Notes under the pieces: generated by a model | The model's database searches: none | What the model saw: the letters and a program-made list of their open reading frames with translations, nothing else | Told to the model about the DNA's origin: nothing | Assembly: GCA_013398295.1 (NCBI GenBank) | Contig: VZSF01001070.1 | Location: 20,145 to 84,144, forward strand | Length of the DNA stretch: 64,000 bases | Source: Chionis minor | Taxonomy: Eukaryota; Chordata; Aves; Charadriiformes; Chionididae | Direction of reading: 5' to 3' | Position numbers and translations under genes: made by a program | Shown here: piece after piece, positions 51,401-63,786 of the stretch | Layout: the number at the start of each line of letters is the position of its first letter | Position numbering within the stretch: the stretch's first letter is position 1

Positions 51401-54400
51401 AAGCAAAATAAGCCAAAAATAAGCCCAGCCTCAAATGGATTAGGATGCAGACTGCATCTGTTAGTTGTTTAGGTTTATCTAGGATCAGAAAAACTTTTCC
51501 CTGCAGAGCTTGCCTTCCCTCTCCTAAAGTTTTAGTTGCAGGCCAGGCAAAAGTCAATGGGGTTGAGCTTGTGTCGCCCGGACACAGATCTGTTGCCCAA
51601 ATCTGTGTCACCTCTCCGTAGCACAAGGTATGAACGTCCATAACCAAGGTGTGAACTAGCGGTGGGTAATGGCTTGCGTGCGTAGACGTCCTCCTCTTGC
51701 AGCCAGTGCAAAGGTTTATCTTTTACAACACGACAGAGAGATTTCCCTGTCTCCTTCTTGGGACAGGACCAGGAACACAAACCATACCTGGGGAGCAGCT
51801 GGTGTGCTGTCAGCCAAGGTGCTGCCCGTTGCACCAAAGTCTCCCCGAAGTCCCGGTACTGTTGTAACGTTTGCTGTAGCACCCGGAGTCTGTGCCTGAC
51901 GCTCAGCTCACTAGCTCAGAGATCCTGTGCAGAGCGACTTGCCAAACTGACAAACCTGCCAAAACCACAGCAGCTCACTTATGTTTCTTGAAGAGATCCT
52001 TGCTGGAAGAAGAATCGCTAGTTGTCCTGGTTTGAGTGACACAGGACTAATTTCTCTTCTAATGCTTGGGAACACTGCACTTTTAGAAGACTCTAGTGTC
52101 TGAATTTGTGAAAATATTTACTTTATAGCCAGCTATGGTGTGTGGGTTTCAAGGTCTCAGTGTTTTCGAGCTCGCCAGGTGCAGGGATGAGGAGGAGCAA
52201 GACCTGGGCACTTGACCCCAGCGGGCCAACAGGATTGTTTCATACCATGAACGTCACATTCAATATAAATTAGAAAGTTTGCTGTGACGTGCTGTCTCTA
52301 CCTTGATGGCAGCGATCCAGAGAACTTCGTGCCCTGGTATCGGACCCCTTTCTCCTGAAGCTGTAGCGCTCGCAGTGTCCAACATTTGCTGTCCACTGCT
52401 GGGAGCACACAGCTTCCTACTGATATAGTTGGCTGAGTATAATCCTTTTATATTGGTATTGGGATCAATATTGGTTCTTTAGTACTATTACTATTAATCA
52501 TCTAGTCTTATTCTATTAAATCTATTAAGTCTATTCTATTAAATGTTTATAATTCAACACCCGGGTTTCCTTGTTTTTCCTGATTCCCCTTCCCAGCTGG
52601 GGAGGGGTCATCAGGTGATAGAATAATTGTCTAAATGACAACAAATTGTTCTGGATTTCTCAAACCATAAAGCTAGTGAAGACAGCTGCTGGGGAATCTG
52701 TGGCGGTGTGCTGCTGACTGCTGGGCAGGAAGCCTTTGAGGCTTAGCATCAGGGACCAAGGCATCCAGAAATTCAGGGAACGGGACAAAATGTCCCTTTC
52801 AGATTTTCCGGACAGCTGCCAGGTAGCTTGTTTGCCCTGTCTGCCATCCAAACGGTCATGTCCAACACTTGCATCCTTGCGGAGACCACTGCCTGTGGGG
52901 CTGCTCACAGTGTGTCTGTGTGTGGGCATCTCCCTCCCAGCCCTGTAAAACTTCTCGCAGTACAGATGTCTGCTTCTCTAACATTGATTTTTTTGCTTGT
53001 AAAAGATGGGTTTGGGGTGGAGGGGAAAAAGAAGGATGATCCTGAGATTTACTTTTCTGTCTTGAGGTAGCTTTGCCCCTGACTGGCAATATCCTAATTT
53101 CTGGGGTGCACCTCCTGCCCGTGGGATGCTGGCTGCGTATCCTTGGAGAAGCTGGGAAGGCAGGCTGCGGTGTAGCTAAACACTAGAGGGGGTGTCGGGA
53201 ATGAGCTAGAACTTTTCTTGCTCTGCTTTTACCCTGCATGATCCACCTAGATTTATTTTATTTTATTTTTACGCATTACCAATGTGTCAAGTACTCCCTG
53301 GTCTCTGCTGCCTTTTTTGGAGTCATTCTGAAACCCAGCAGCTAAGCTGTTTTTTGGGTTGCTGTGCCACCGCTGCCTGTAGGTTTCTCAGTTGTGCTTC
53401 CTATGCCGTTGTCTGTGTCCTGACTGACCTTCACACATGCCACTTGGAAGCTGCTTTCTTAATCCTTGAAACTATTGTTCACCTTCCTTTTCCAGTGGTG
53501 CTGCTGGAGAGTTTCCACTTGTTTCTCTGGCCTGTGTCTGGGAGACACTGCGGAGTCGGTGAAGTGGGGTGACTTAATAAAATAGTTTAAAGGATTAAAA
53601 CAATGAGTTGATGGGTGGAATGCAGGAGGATCGGCTGATGTGCCGACAGCTCGGCTAAGGAGGAGGACGGGAGCAGGATCGGTTCCTGCCCAAGAGCGTG
53701 GGTGGGAAGCTCTGCCTTTGATGTGCCCTCCATGGCAGGAGCCTGGGGGCTGGCATCATCCCCCCTCTCCTGTAACATGGACCATGGCACAGGGACACCT
53801 TCCCAGCACGCCCGGGCTTGTGGTCTGCCCTTCTCCCTACCTGCGGTCATAGAACAGCTATGGCAATAACAGCATCCAAAAAAGTGACTTGTAGGAAAAC
53901 ACAGGGTGTCTTTTGGGGCTTTTAGTGCACTGGAAGAAGGGAGCCAGTGTTTTGGGAACAGCTGTCGTCCCTCAGACCACCAGGATGCTGCATGGCAGAA
54001 GCTACACTAGGCTGGAAAATGGTGTTGTTGCTAATGCTGGGATGGAGGAGAACTGCTCAGCCGTCGCCGCAGGGTGGGCGGCCGGGGGGCTGCTGCAGAG
54101 GGCTGGGGTCAGTCCCCAGGCGCACGCTGGGGACACGGGTGCCGGGGGTCTCTGTAGGGTTAATTCTTCTCTCCTAAGAGCAAGAGAAGGGTTTCTTTAT
54201 AGCAGTGAAATGGGCAGTCATGCAGGCTGAGGTTTGGAGATGATCTGGCCCCTGCCTCCTGCGATGGTGGCTATCACAAAAATGACATCATGTTTTGTTG
54301 GGAATCTCAGAAATGCTTGTTGCGATTCAAACCCTCCGTTCCAAGCACATCGCATAGCTGGGTGATGCTGTGATCAGCCTCGTGCCTTTTTGAACTCTGC

Positions 54401-57400
54401 AATTAATGGGATGAGCAAAAAGGATTTCTTTTTCCTTGTGAAACAATCTCTTATTTTATTTGGCTTTTCACCATCCAAGTACTAGGGATTCCTAGAATTT
54501 TCTCTTTCCTGGCCGTTTGGGAGCTGTTCTGCTAACTTATTTTGCACAAGTCTGCTGGCACAGGGAATGATCCTGCTAATTTGTTCCCTTCTCTCTTCCT
54601 GCCCTGTCTCTCAGGCAGTTTATCCCAGCTGCTCCTGCGCTTCCTGCAGGCAGGGTCTGGGCCGTGCTGTGCCCTCGGAGCTGTGTGCCGCCCCAGCGTG
54701 GGGTACGCACGGCTCACCCAGTTTGGCTCCGTGCGGAGCCCGAGCCCGATGCCTCGCTCACCCGGTGCGCAGGAGCGGCTGGAGGCACATCATCAGCAGT
54801 CTATTTATGTTAGGAAATTAGCTTTTGTGGGCTTCATGATTGATTTCATTTTTTTCTTTTTCCTCTTTGTGCTCGAGGAGGGTTTGTATCTGGTGCTGTG
54901 AATGGCCTGCAGTGTCTCAAACCCTTCTTAGCATTCTTGCGCTGTGGATGTGGCCCACGCCTTTCAGCCGAACAATACATGCTCAGACTCCCCTTTTGTT
55001 GCTGTGCTGCTAAAAACACAAGAGCGAAGCCTGCCGGGTCTTCCTGCCTGCCTGGCCATCTTGCTCGCCTTTGAAATAGATGGGGAGATGTTTGCCCCTG
55101 CAGGGAGGCATTACAAGCCCCCCCTGCCCTCAGCGGGGCTGCTGCCTTGACCCCCTTGCAAATTTTTTGCTGTTGCGTGATGGCGCCCTGGCTGCATCTG
55201 AGGAGGGGAGATGTTCTCTGTGTGTCTGAACGAATGGCAGACCTTGCTGTGGTTCACGGCTTTCGTTCTGGGTTTCTTCTTGTGGTGACTTGTTTTCAGC
55301 TCAGGAAGTCTGAGAAGTGATGACTTTTTATAGCCCGACAAAGCTGCACCCTATTTTTTTTGGTCATAAAATAGGATTTCAGAAGACAAACACTTCCAAA
55401 AGTTGCCCTGAAAGTAGCTGCCTCCTTTCGAGACACGTCACAGAGCTTTCGGCAGAGGTAGAGAGCCGCAATCCAAGCGATGCTGGAAGCTCTCACCGAC
55501 TTTAGCAGGTGTGTTGAACACCTGCAGTTCTGATCACAGGTCAGTTTATCAGCATATCGCAAAGTCTACATGTGTATGCAGTAGTGCTTTGTTTGAAAAC
55601 AGCACTGAACGTGTTGAAAATGGGTCTTTCCTGGTCCTGCTGCGTGGGGAGCGCTCTGCTTGTCCCTCTGCACGGCAGCCCGCTCTGTGTTGAGTTAAGC
55701 AGGGATGGTCGTGGCAGTACTTTCTGCTGTATTGGTGTATAAGGGTAATTTCTCTATGTTTCGTTTAATCTTCCCGTGGCGCTGGACTCTGCGTGACTGG
55801 TGTGTGACACACAGCAAAGGCCACTTGGAAACACACAAATCACTTTTTTTAGAAGCCTGAGAAATGACCTGCTGCTGCTTCTAAGGGCTCCCATTTCTGT
55901 TTCTCAGGTTGTACAGTAGCATGTGAGCGAGTAGCTTTGAAGTTCATTTTTCCCTGGTGCTGTTTTGTGTTGCTCAGACTCCTTCTGAAGGCCCCTTTCT
56001 TGGTCAGGAAGTGTTATCTGATGTGCCTTCTATCAAGCCAAAGCAAGCAGTCAGGGTGCTTTATTTGTCGGCTTGGCTTGGGAAATGGGGGCCGTGCAGC
56101 TGCCGCATTGTCTTCCTGCTGTTTCTCTACCCGCATCTTCCTTTCTATTTGATGTGCTCGTTTCCAGCTTAGTTTATGTTGCTATTTCGGTATGACTGCG
56201 TGACAGCGCTCTGGCTCGCTGCAGCGGTGCCCTGTCTTAAAATCCACCCTCTGGCACGTCCAGGGCCCGGCCAGGCTGTGGGAGCATCCGAGGGGACTGG
56301 CTCGGTCCCCAGGCTGCGGCACTGCGTTAGGGAAGAGCACCGGAGAGGCCCCTCTGCATGCAGGGGGTAGGAAGGGCAGGACAAGCGTTCCTGCTCCGAA
56401 CCATGGCGTTGATGGATGCTGGGATGGGGGAGTGTTCCTGCTCCAGTGCTGCAGTCTGCCCTCAGATGAGCCCAGAGGCCATCGCTGTCCCCTGAGCAGC
56501 CTGGCTCAGCCCTTATGGATAGATGACCTTCTCTGCCCCCGCACCATGTGTACGTTTTGTTCTGCTAACGAGGGGGAAATTAAGAAACTTAATTTGACAG
56601 AGATTTAGTGCCTGGAGAGCGTGATGGTGGCCCTGTGCCTGAGCAAGGCTTCGTTGCAGAGCTTTCCTGGGACATGGAGCTCTGCGCCTGAGCTGCACAA
56701 GCAGATGACAGGTCAACAGTGTGGGAGATGGTCAAGATGTAAGGTTAAATAGAAACAGAGAAGGCTTCAGGTGGGAGCACGTATCTTGAAAGATCATCTT
56801 TGGGACAAGAGGATATAACTTCAGTGTAGTGGCCAGGTGGAGGTGAGCTCTAAACCTTAGCTGAAGCAAGCTTTGAAACTCTTCAGGGGCATGTGCCTCG
56901 GTCCTCTGGTGGTGCTGGGCTGCTCCTGAGGACAGCCTGTGCCCGGGTGTGCGAGGAGCAGCTCCTCTCTCTGATCCCTGAGCTCCCTGCCCTCGGAGCT
57001 GCCTCTGGCTGGAGTGCGGGGCTGCCCGTATCCCCCAGGAAAATGCAAAGCGAAGCTGGGCAGGATGTAAGTCTGCTCTTGTTCGCTATGTGAACTCAGC
57101 ACTAAAATATGATCTAAGGGTAGAGCTGTAGCAGCTCGGAACAGCACTTGCACTAAACGGGCTTCTTGGTTGTGATCAGCAGCAAACACAAAGGTAACAA
57201 GTTCATTCCAGCTCCAGAAACACCAAGGGTCGTTGCGGAAGTGGAGATAAGTCAGGGTCCTTGGGCATCCCATGCACCAAGTGATCCTGCGGCAGCTCTG
57301 GGGGCAGCAGCGATACCCAGCCAGGTGCAGACTCTGGTGTTTCTCTGTTCTGCCTCTTTTAGCTGGATACTGTTCTTCAATTCTTAGACTAGCAAGAGAC

Positions 57401-60400
57401 TGCTGAGTCAACCGTAGGCTTGGCTGTGTCTTCCCAGGGAAAGTGGTTTTCTCTCTACTAACTTCTGTGTATGGATATTTATTTTGTGATGAGTTATGTA
57501 GCTGTAAGATGTATTAATAGAGTGTTTTCTTGTATCCTGCAAGATGATTACATCTTATGTGAGATTTCCTATTAAAACAGGGAACTCAAATACCGAAGCA
57601 TACAAGGTTTCTTCCTGGGACACACCACAGCCTGAGCCACAATGGCAAAGCAAGCGGCTTAGGGAAAATTTTTCTGCGACTGGCAGCTGGCTGCCAGCTC
57701 TGTCTGTCCGTCCAGTAACACGAGCAGCTCTGTCTCTTGTTCCGAAACCCAATATTTTTAACAGATTGCTTATTGGCATTTGTGGACCCGGGGGCCGGCA
57801 TTTTGTAATGATTAAAAGGCACTGCCTATTGTGTTCCTAAGCAACTTGAAATGTAATTGATGTGTGTTGCAGCCATGCTCTTCTGGAGCTTTCCCAAAGG
57901 GGAAGAAATATTTCCTTTTCAAGTTGAGCAGCACGGAGCCAACGGATGGAGCAAGGGACAGTGAAGCCAGAGACACTGGACCTCAGCGGTGCTGTGGCCA
58001 TTAAGCACCCTCTCCTCGCCAGCCCCTGGGTGCCGTCCCTCTGGGTGCAGAAGGACCCCTGCTTTATGGACAGCAAAGCTCTGTAGCTGTCTGTACCCTC
58101 CTGCTGACACTCCTGGCACTTCCCAGGTGCTTGTAAGCAGAGGTTTTTACCTCCCTTAGGGGTTAATGCCATTAGTTTGGTAAGCTGAGGTTATGGAGTG
58201 GAAGCAGGACTGGTCTGCAGCTGTACTGGAGCACCGGGGTCCAGGGCCGTGACAACACTCGTGGGATCTGCGTTTATTTGAGAGCCTGAAGTGACTCCTG
58301 TAACGTAGCTGTGCTGGTCAGGATTCCTGGAAGGGCATCCAGGGAATGGGTGGTTTCAGTTGTGCATGCCAGTCGGGCTGGGTGAAAATTGAACAGAAAG
58401 CTGCTTCTCCCCCTGGTTAGGCTCGTGGCACTGGTGAAATGCGAGCGTGTGGTTATGGTTTATGCCTGGAGAGGGAATTAGTGAGGGGTCTGTAAGAAAT
58501 GAGTCTTAGGTGAATTGGATTACAGCCAGCTGTTAACAAATAACTACCAAGCCACCTGAAAGACTTTCTTGTTCAGTAGGAGCTCAGTAACTCACAAGTC
58601 ACTCTGAAAAAGAACAGATCAAACCGTGGTAGCTGTACAGTAAGTGAAGAAGTATTTTAAGCTGACAGCTAATGCCTTTGTCATATCTATATTGCAGTGG
58701 TGGCATGCAGTGTTTTAATCGTAAAGAAACAAACAGGCATTGGTCGATACAATACTTTTTAGCTAGTCCTGTCCCGGGGAATATGGACTTTCTACACCGA
58801 TGGGCTGCTTTGCTGTGCGGTTGCTGATGGGCGCTGTGTTGGCTTCGGAGCATGCGGGAGGAAGCAAACAAACAAACAAGTCTGGAGGAGGGAAATGATT
58901 AGATGAGCCTCAGCTGTTTTTTTCCCCTCTTGAATGGCCCTCTTTCATCAGGATATGTTAGGACAAGTGCTTTTTCAAGCCAGGATATCAGTGGAAGACA
59001 CAGTGTTCTGTAAAAGTCATCCAGTTCCTGGGTAGCATCAACAGACGCGATTTCTCTGCTCCGCACAGAATATACGGTCAACCTTTTCTTTTCCTTCTTT
59101 TCTTTTTTTTTAATGGGTTTAGAAGCAAAAGGATGTGAGTTTTACAGCTAGTTATGAATCTTTTCGAATTTACTGACTTCTGTCTGACTCTTGGGCCAGC
59201 ACAATGCTTCTGCTGTTCAAAGAAAACCAGACCAAATTAGTATGTATAAGCCACTTGTTTTTATGCTGCTAACAAATGCTGCTTACTAGGGCATTTATCA
59301 CTGCTACTGAGGGTCAAAAGTTGGGAATGTTCTTTAATGATAGGATTTTTCTGTTCTTTAGGAGATTTTTTTTAAAAAAGGCTGGAATTTTAGCTGTTTA
59401 CTGGAACGGCAGGATTTAAAAGGGATTTTAAAAAATGGGTTGGAGTATCATGCCTTGGGTTTTTCTCACTTTTGTTAGCTGTCTGTGAGAGCAGTTGTGT
59501 GAAGTGACCGAGAGCGAAGAGCGTTCCTAGAGCGGAGATAAGGGACAGTGTCGGGTAATGTTGCTGTTTCAGTGTGGTGTAAAATACGTGGTTTTGCAGA
59601 GAGGCACTTGGGTGTGTTACCTCCGAACAGCACCGTGCTGGTCATACGGAAACGGGAGCTTCTGTGGAAATCGGGGGGCGCGTGTAGTGCTGGGGAGGTC
59701 TGGGCAGTCGGACTCGTGGCAACCTGCACCGTGTAAGGTTAGTGTGCAGTTTAGGAAACAAACATTTAAATTAAAGGAGAAATCTTGCTCTCCACAGGTT
59801 CTTTGGCTTTGCTTTCGGTTCATTTCCGTGCAGACGAATAACACGATGATAAAAATTTTGCTATGTGGGTTGTCCTTTTCCTGCAGTCGCTTTCTGCTCC
59901 TGCAGGACAGCTTTCTCATTTGCCTGCAACTGGGAATATTCTGCTTTGTTGTAAAAGATTTCCTCCGTGCAAGAGAGGAGAACATCAGGTGAGATGAGCT
60001 GTCAGAGCAGGAGTTACCGATGCTTTTGGAAGGAGCTCTGTCTCTTCTAAGGTTTTTCCTGCAGTAGAAATCCCAGTCAGTACTTATTTGGGATAAAAGA
60101 ATATCCTCTGGGACATTTTGTCACTTTCCCAAAGAAATATTTCCCAAAATTCTTGGGACATGAGTACCGTGAATTATCTCCTAGTGCGTTATCTAACCAT
60201 TCCCTTCCTCTTGCTGAAAAAACAGATGAGTTGCGTGAAGCTGGTGCCCAGCTGAATATCCTATACATTGTGCTGGTGTCACTGCTTTTGTGTAGCTCCT
60301 GGCCTTTTTTAACGCTTTCCTGTGAGATCTGGTGTGAGAAGGAAACAAGACTCTTCCTGGCTCACTTATGGAATGAACCAAATTCCCATTTGCAGACATT

Positions 60401-63400
60401 CTTGCCATTGGCGTGTGTGCCAGGCAGAGCAGAGACGGTGTTTCGGATCACAAGCAGACTCTGTGCGGCTCATGTTCAGACACAACTCGCTAGCGGAGTG
60501 AGTGGTGAGTGCTAGAATACCGTGGGAGTGTAAATGGCGAAAAGCTTGTTTTAATTAGAGTGCAGTTGTCCTGCTGGCATTTTATTGATCTGATATATGA
60601 CTTGCGGAGCTGGGAACTTAGGCGAAAATTTTAGTTCACTTTTTAAACGCAGCTGAAGTCTCAAATTTAAAGCCGATCCAGATTTTTCTGGGAACTTTGC
60701 ACCTTGAAGATTCAGTTGAAAAATGAGGAAGCTTTGCCTGGGAACCTTGGCTGTGTTCTCAGAGAAGGGAAAAGCTGAACTTGCACAGCTTACTTCTGCC
60801 CAAAGGCAAAGACCCCAGATAAAGTACAGAACAGACGAGCGCTGGGAGTAGTAACTCCCGTGGGATCATTTTCTGTAGCATAAGTAACTCCCATGTAGCA
60901 CAATCTTGTAATGGAGCATTTATATTTAGTAGGTAGCAGACAGTAATTAATGATGATCTATGTTTGGAAGTGTAGAGCGGCAGAAAATTGGGCTTTGTAA
61001 CAAGGAATGTCTCTTGTGATGTTTTGAGCGGTGTAAGAAATGCAGTGTAAGCAGTTACTGTGGCAACTAAAAGGTAGCTTAGTAGAGGTTGATTTTCAGC
61101 CTTGTGGGAAATGCTAACTTTACCACTTACATCCAAGTCTATTTCTAAAATGCTCGCGAGTGCGTTATGGTACTATGTAATTAGGCTTGCGCTGGTGCTT
61201 ACTGTAACTACTGATTTTGTCCAGCCTTCTCTTTAGTTATGTTCTGGGGCCTGTGTGTCATTTTGACTCTGTGGAAATATGTATTTGCACACACAGTGAC
61301 CTGCTGTTTTATCAGTAGTATTTTCCAGGACGGTTGTATCTAGCCAGAGCAAAGCAAAATCTTTGCTATTGTGTTGGTTGCTTTTCCCCCTGAGGTTTCT
61401 GTGCAGTTTCCTTTCTCTTGTGATGTGTCGGTTTCATCTGCCCTCCCTTCCTCTTTAAATCTACAGACAGTTTATTGTTGCATGTTCTTGTTTTTGCATT
61501 CCAAAGAAATCTCAAGAACTGAAATTAGTAGGAACTGATTGACTCGGAACCTGATCTGAAGTCATTTTACAGGTCTAAGCCTGTAAAAAGTCTTACCCTC
61601 TGCTGTTTTTAAGTTGCAGAATTTGATAATCAAATGATAAAGTCATTTCCAGCCCATGACAGCTCAGGCAATGGCCAAGTAATAAAATGGTGGTGGAAAA
61701 TGACACATGATTAATCCTGGAACCATGCCGTGCAAATGGCAAGATCAAATTTTGGGAACAGCTTCTCATGGCAAAATCCTACTATGTTGTAGTGAGGAGA
61801 AGCCCTTCCTCACCTAGGCATACAGACGCGAGCACGCATTTTGCTGATATTTCCTTTCAGTTCACTTCGTCTGTCATTTGTTTTCCAGCCTAAGTGAGAG
61901 CTTTTTCATGGTGAAAGGCGCAGCCCTTTTCTTACAACAAGGAAACAGCTCCCAGGGCCAGCGAAGTCTCCAGCATCCTCACAAACATGCAGGTAGTGGA
62001 TTAAATAACCTATTGAAATTCCTTTTCCCTCTTGCTTTGCTGCTTATCCTGTCCACACGGGCAGTCTAATGGCACGCGGGGGTGGGTGGATGACTTCTCT
62101 GATTGTCATAGTGGGCCTTGTGCAACCTGCTGAGTAAAACCAGGTTTTCAGCCCCCTTGATTGGAATGGGAATGTATAACTACCGAGTCTTTGTTTAAAC
62201 CTTTGTCGTTATCTTGGAACCGTAACTGAAGTAGAAATTTATTTTCTGCAGACATTACGGCATTCACCATGGCATTCTTTCGCCAGGGAAGCTTGCTGAG
62301 CCGGAGGGTCTGTGCTGAATATGTATCCCTGTTTTCCACAGCCACAGATGAAGAAATGTCACTCGTTTCTACTTTAGTGATTTGGTCTTTGCCTTCACCT
62401 TTGGCCTGTGAGGAGGAGATTTGGATGGGCTGAGTCACAGGGCTCTAGTGCCTCTTCTGTAGTTATCAAGGTCCTGATTCAGCATGGCAGGGACATTTCT
62501 CCGAGTGCTCTCCCAGCCTCCAATAGTCTGAAGCTTGGGACTTTTGATGCCAGCTGATACTTGAAACTACCTGTTGCTGGGTTGGTTCGATGCTGCCACT
62601 AAGAGTGAGGAATGTTTTAACAGGATTTGGGTCTCTGGATAGACGTGCATTTCTTATTTCCTTATATCCCCTTTCCTGGTTTCAGGAAAACCCCCTTTTC
62701 ACTTAACTCATCGCAGTCGGGCCTATAATGGTTTATAATGGTTTAAGAACAGACTGTCCTTCCTACCCTGCTCCTCTCCAGTGTGCCAGACTGGTGGGAA
62801 GAAACAGTAGGGAGTTGTATGGTGTAGGACTGATAAGCAAATAGGGGCTTCAGGAAAGTGTGTTCTACTTACCAAGTGTTATTATGCCTTCTGTCTTCGA
62901 CCGTTTTGGAATAGGTGATTACTGGGAAAGAAGAAATAAGATCATCAGGGCATTTTGACTGCAGGAGCATGTGGGAAGGGCACAGTGTGGTACTGTGTGT
63001 CTGCTGCTTAGTAAACACTCCAAGCACAAAGAGGGTATTTGAATGCCAAGCTTGGCTTTGGGTTTCTTTAATTGTCAGCAATTTCATATACCCAGCAAAC
63101 ATCCTACGGAAGGAATTTTATCTTGTATGGAAAGTTATGAGTGCATTACAGAGTTATTAGATGTGAACTTGTTTTGTTTTGTTGTAGATTCCTTGTTCCT
63201 TTCGCTTGCTTTCACTAAACAGAAATGTACTCGCTGCTCTAGAGCCTAAGGGGCCGGTTGCATGAGCAGCACTTTATTTTAGATAGAGGGGATCCAACAC
63301 TCAAACAGGGATGATCCTCAGAAGTTTCTCATGTTCAGATGTACCCTCCATAAGGCCAGTGGTGCTGATCCCGCAATGCTATGTGTGTTTCATAAGTCAA

Positions 63401-63786
63401 AGTTTTTCTTTTCTCTTTTGTTCCCTTTTTTTTAATAATAAAAAAAAAAAAGCAGCAGAGTTGTTCCTCGTGCCTCTTCCTCCCCTGTCGTCAGTGCCCA
63501 ACTCTTTCTGTCCTCTCTAAGATGCTGTGACAGGAAGAGTATCATTATTTGTGCCAGTCACAGGTGGTCTCAATATGTTTGGTAACTTGTAAATACAGTG
63601 TGGTCAAGTTCTCACGCAGCCAGATGATGCTCATCCAAGAAGCTCACTTCTGTTAGTATTCTCTGGTTCTTAGTGCAGCAAGTGAGAGACCCTTCTGATT
63701 ATTTGTCTGCTCTCCTTGCAGGTGATTTGCCCCAGCACCTCCAGGTGATGATCAACCTTCTTCGCTGTGAGGACAGGATCAAACTG
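45455..63786 (+). CDS. SSH1: SSH1, slingshot protein phosphatase 1 (5' part only; coding exons 2-4)
   Basis: Slingshot phosphatases dephosphorylate and activate cofilin/ADF and so control actin turnover at F-actin-rich sites. Visible coding exons are 45455-45495, 61889-61992 and 63722-63786, with GT-AG junctions in matching phases (0/2, 2/1, 1/0). They encode LEVGSDEERKLNVS, then LSESFFMVKGAALF through HPHKHAG, then DLPQHLQVMINLLRCEDRIKL. Assuming the mammalian first exon, these are about residues 24-93, in the conserved slingshot N-terminal region. The sequence matches SSH1 rather than SSH2, whose corresponding residues differ (for example SISESFLTVKG). The first exon probably lies in the gap at 40530-40981, and the phosphatase catalytic domain lies beyond the window. 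SSH1 also neighbours DAO in human, as I recall it. I see no defects in the visible part. Confidence 0.95.
48225..48402 (-). mobile_element. CR1 LINE fragment (3' end, reverse orientation)
   Basis: The plus strand carries the reverse complement of a CR1 3' tail: TCACAGAGTCACGGAATCAC, then GGTTGGAAGAGACCTTC, AGTCCAACC, TTTTAAATACCTCCAGGG and GGCAGCCTGTTCCAATGCTTG-like blocks. Similarity ends abruptly after 48402, so it is a 5'-truncated copy of about 180 bp. CR1 is the dominant LINE of birds and other reptiles, which supports the host assignment. Confidence 0.92.
50361..50390. repeat. 11-bp perfect inverted repeat, 8-nt loop
   Basis: TCATAAATCCC (50361-50371) and GGGATTTATGA (50380-50390) flank an 8-nt T-rich loop. 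Confidence 0.9.
52023..52672 (+). mobile_element. Probable solo LTR of an avian ERVL-like endogenous retrovirus
   Basis: Starts with TGTCCTGGTTTGAG, the usual beginning of this avian LTR group. It includes a CATACCATGAACGTCA block, an ATATAAAT promoter-like element near 52264, and a TATTA/CTATTAAA-rich 3' part, and ends with a degenerated AAACCATAAAG. It is flanked by the 5-bp direct repeat CTAGT (52018-52022 and 52673-52677), consistent with a target-site duplication. There are no internal viral genes. The exact 3' end is uncertain because it lacks the terminal CA; an earlier end near 52643 is possible. Confidence 0.7.
61993..63721 (+). other. SSH1 intron 3
   Basis: A 1.7-kb GT-AG intron splitting a Gly codon. 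It contains a 10-bp tandem duplication (TATAATGGTT, 62724-62743) and an A-rich run near 63440. No other feature is seen. Confidence 0.85.

Larger units (their letters stand above)
45496..61888 (+). other. SSH1 intron 2
   Basis: A 16.4-kb GT-AG intron. It contains a CR1 LINE tail (48225-48402, reverse), a solo LTR (52023-52672), an 11-bp hairpin (50361-50390), a TTTTA-rich run near 53251-53270, and a (CAAA)n run near 58866. No exon is recognised, although alternative SSH1 exons could exist that I cannot see. Confidence 0.75.

Noticed and set aside
59558..59992. Possible alternative SSH1 exon ending ATCAG|GTGAGA near 59.99 kb
   Set aside because: A donor-like site alone; the upstream frame has no slingshot similarity and no convincing acceptor was identified.
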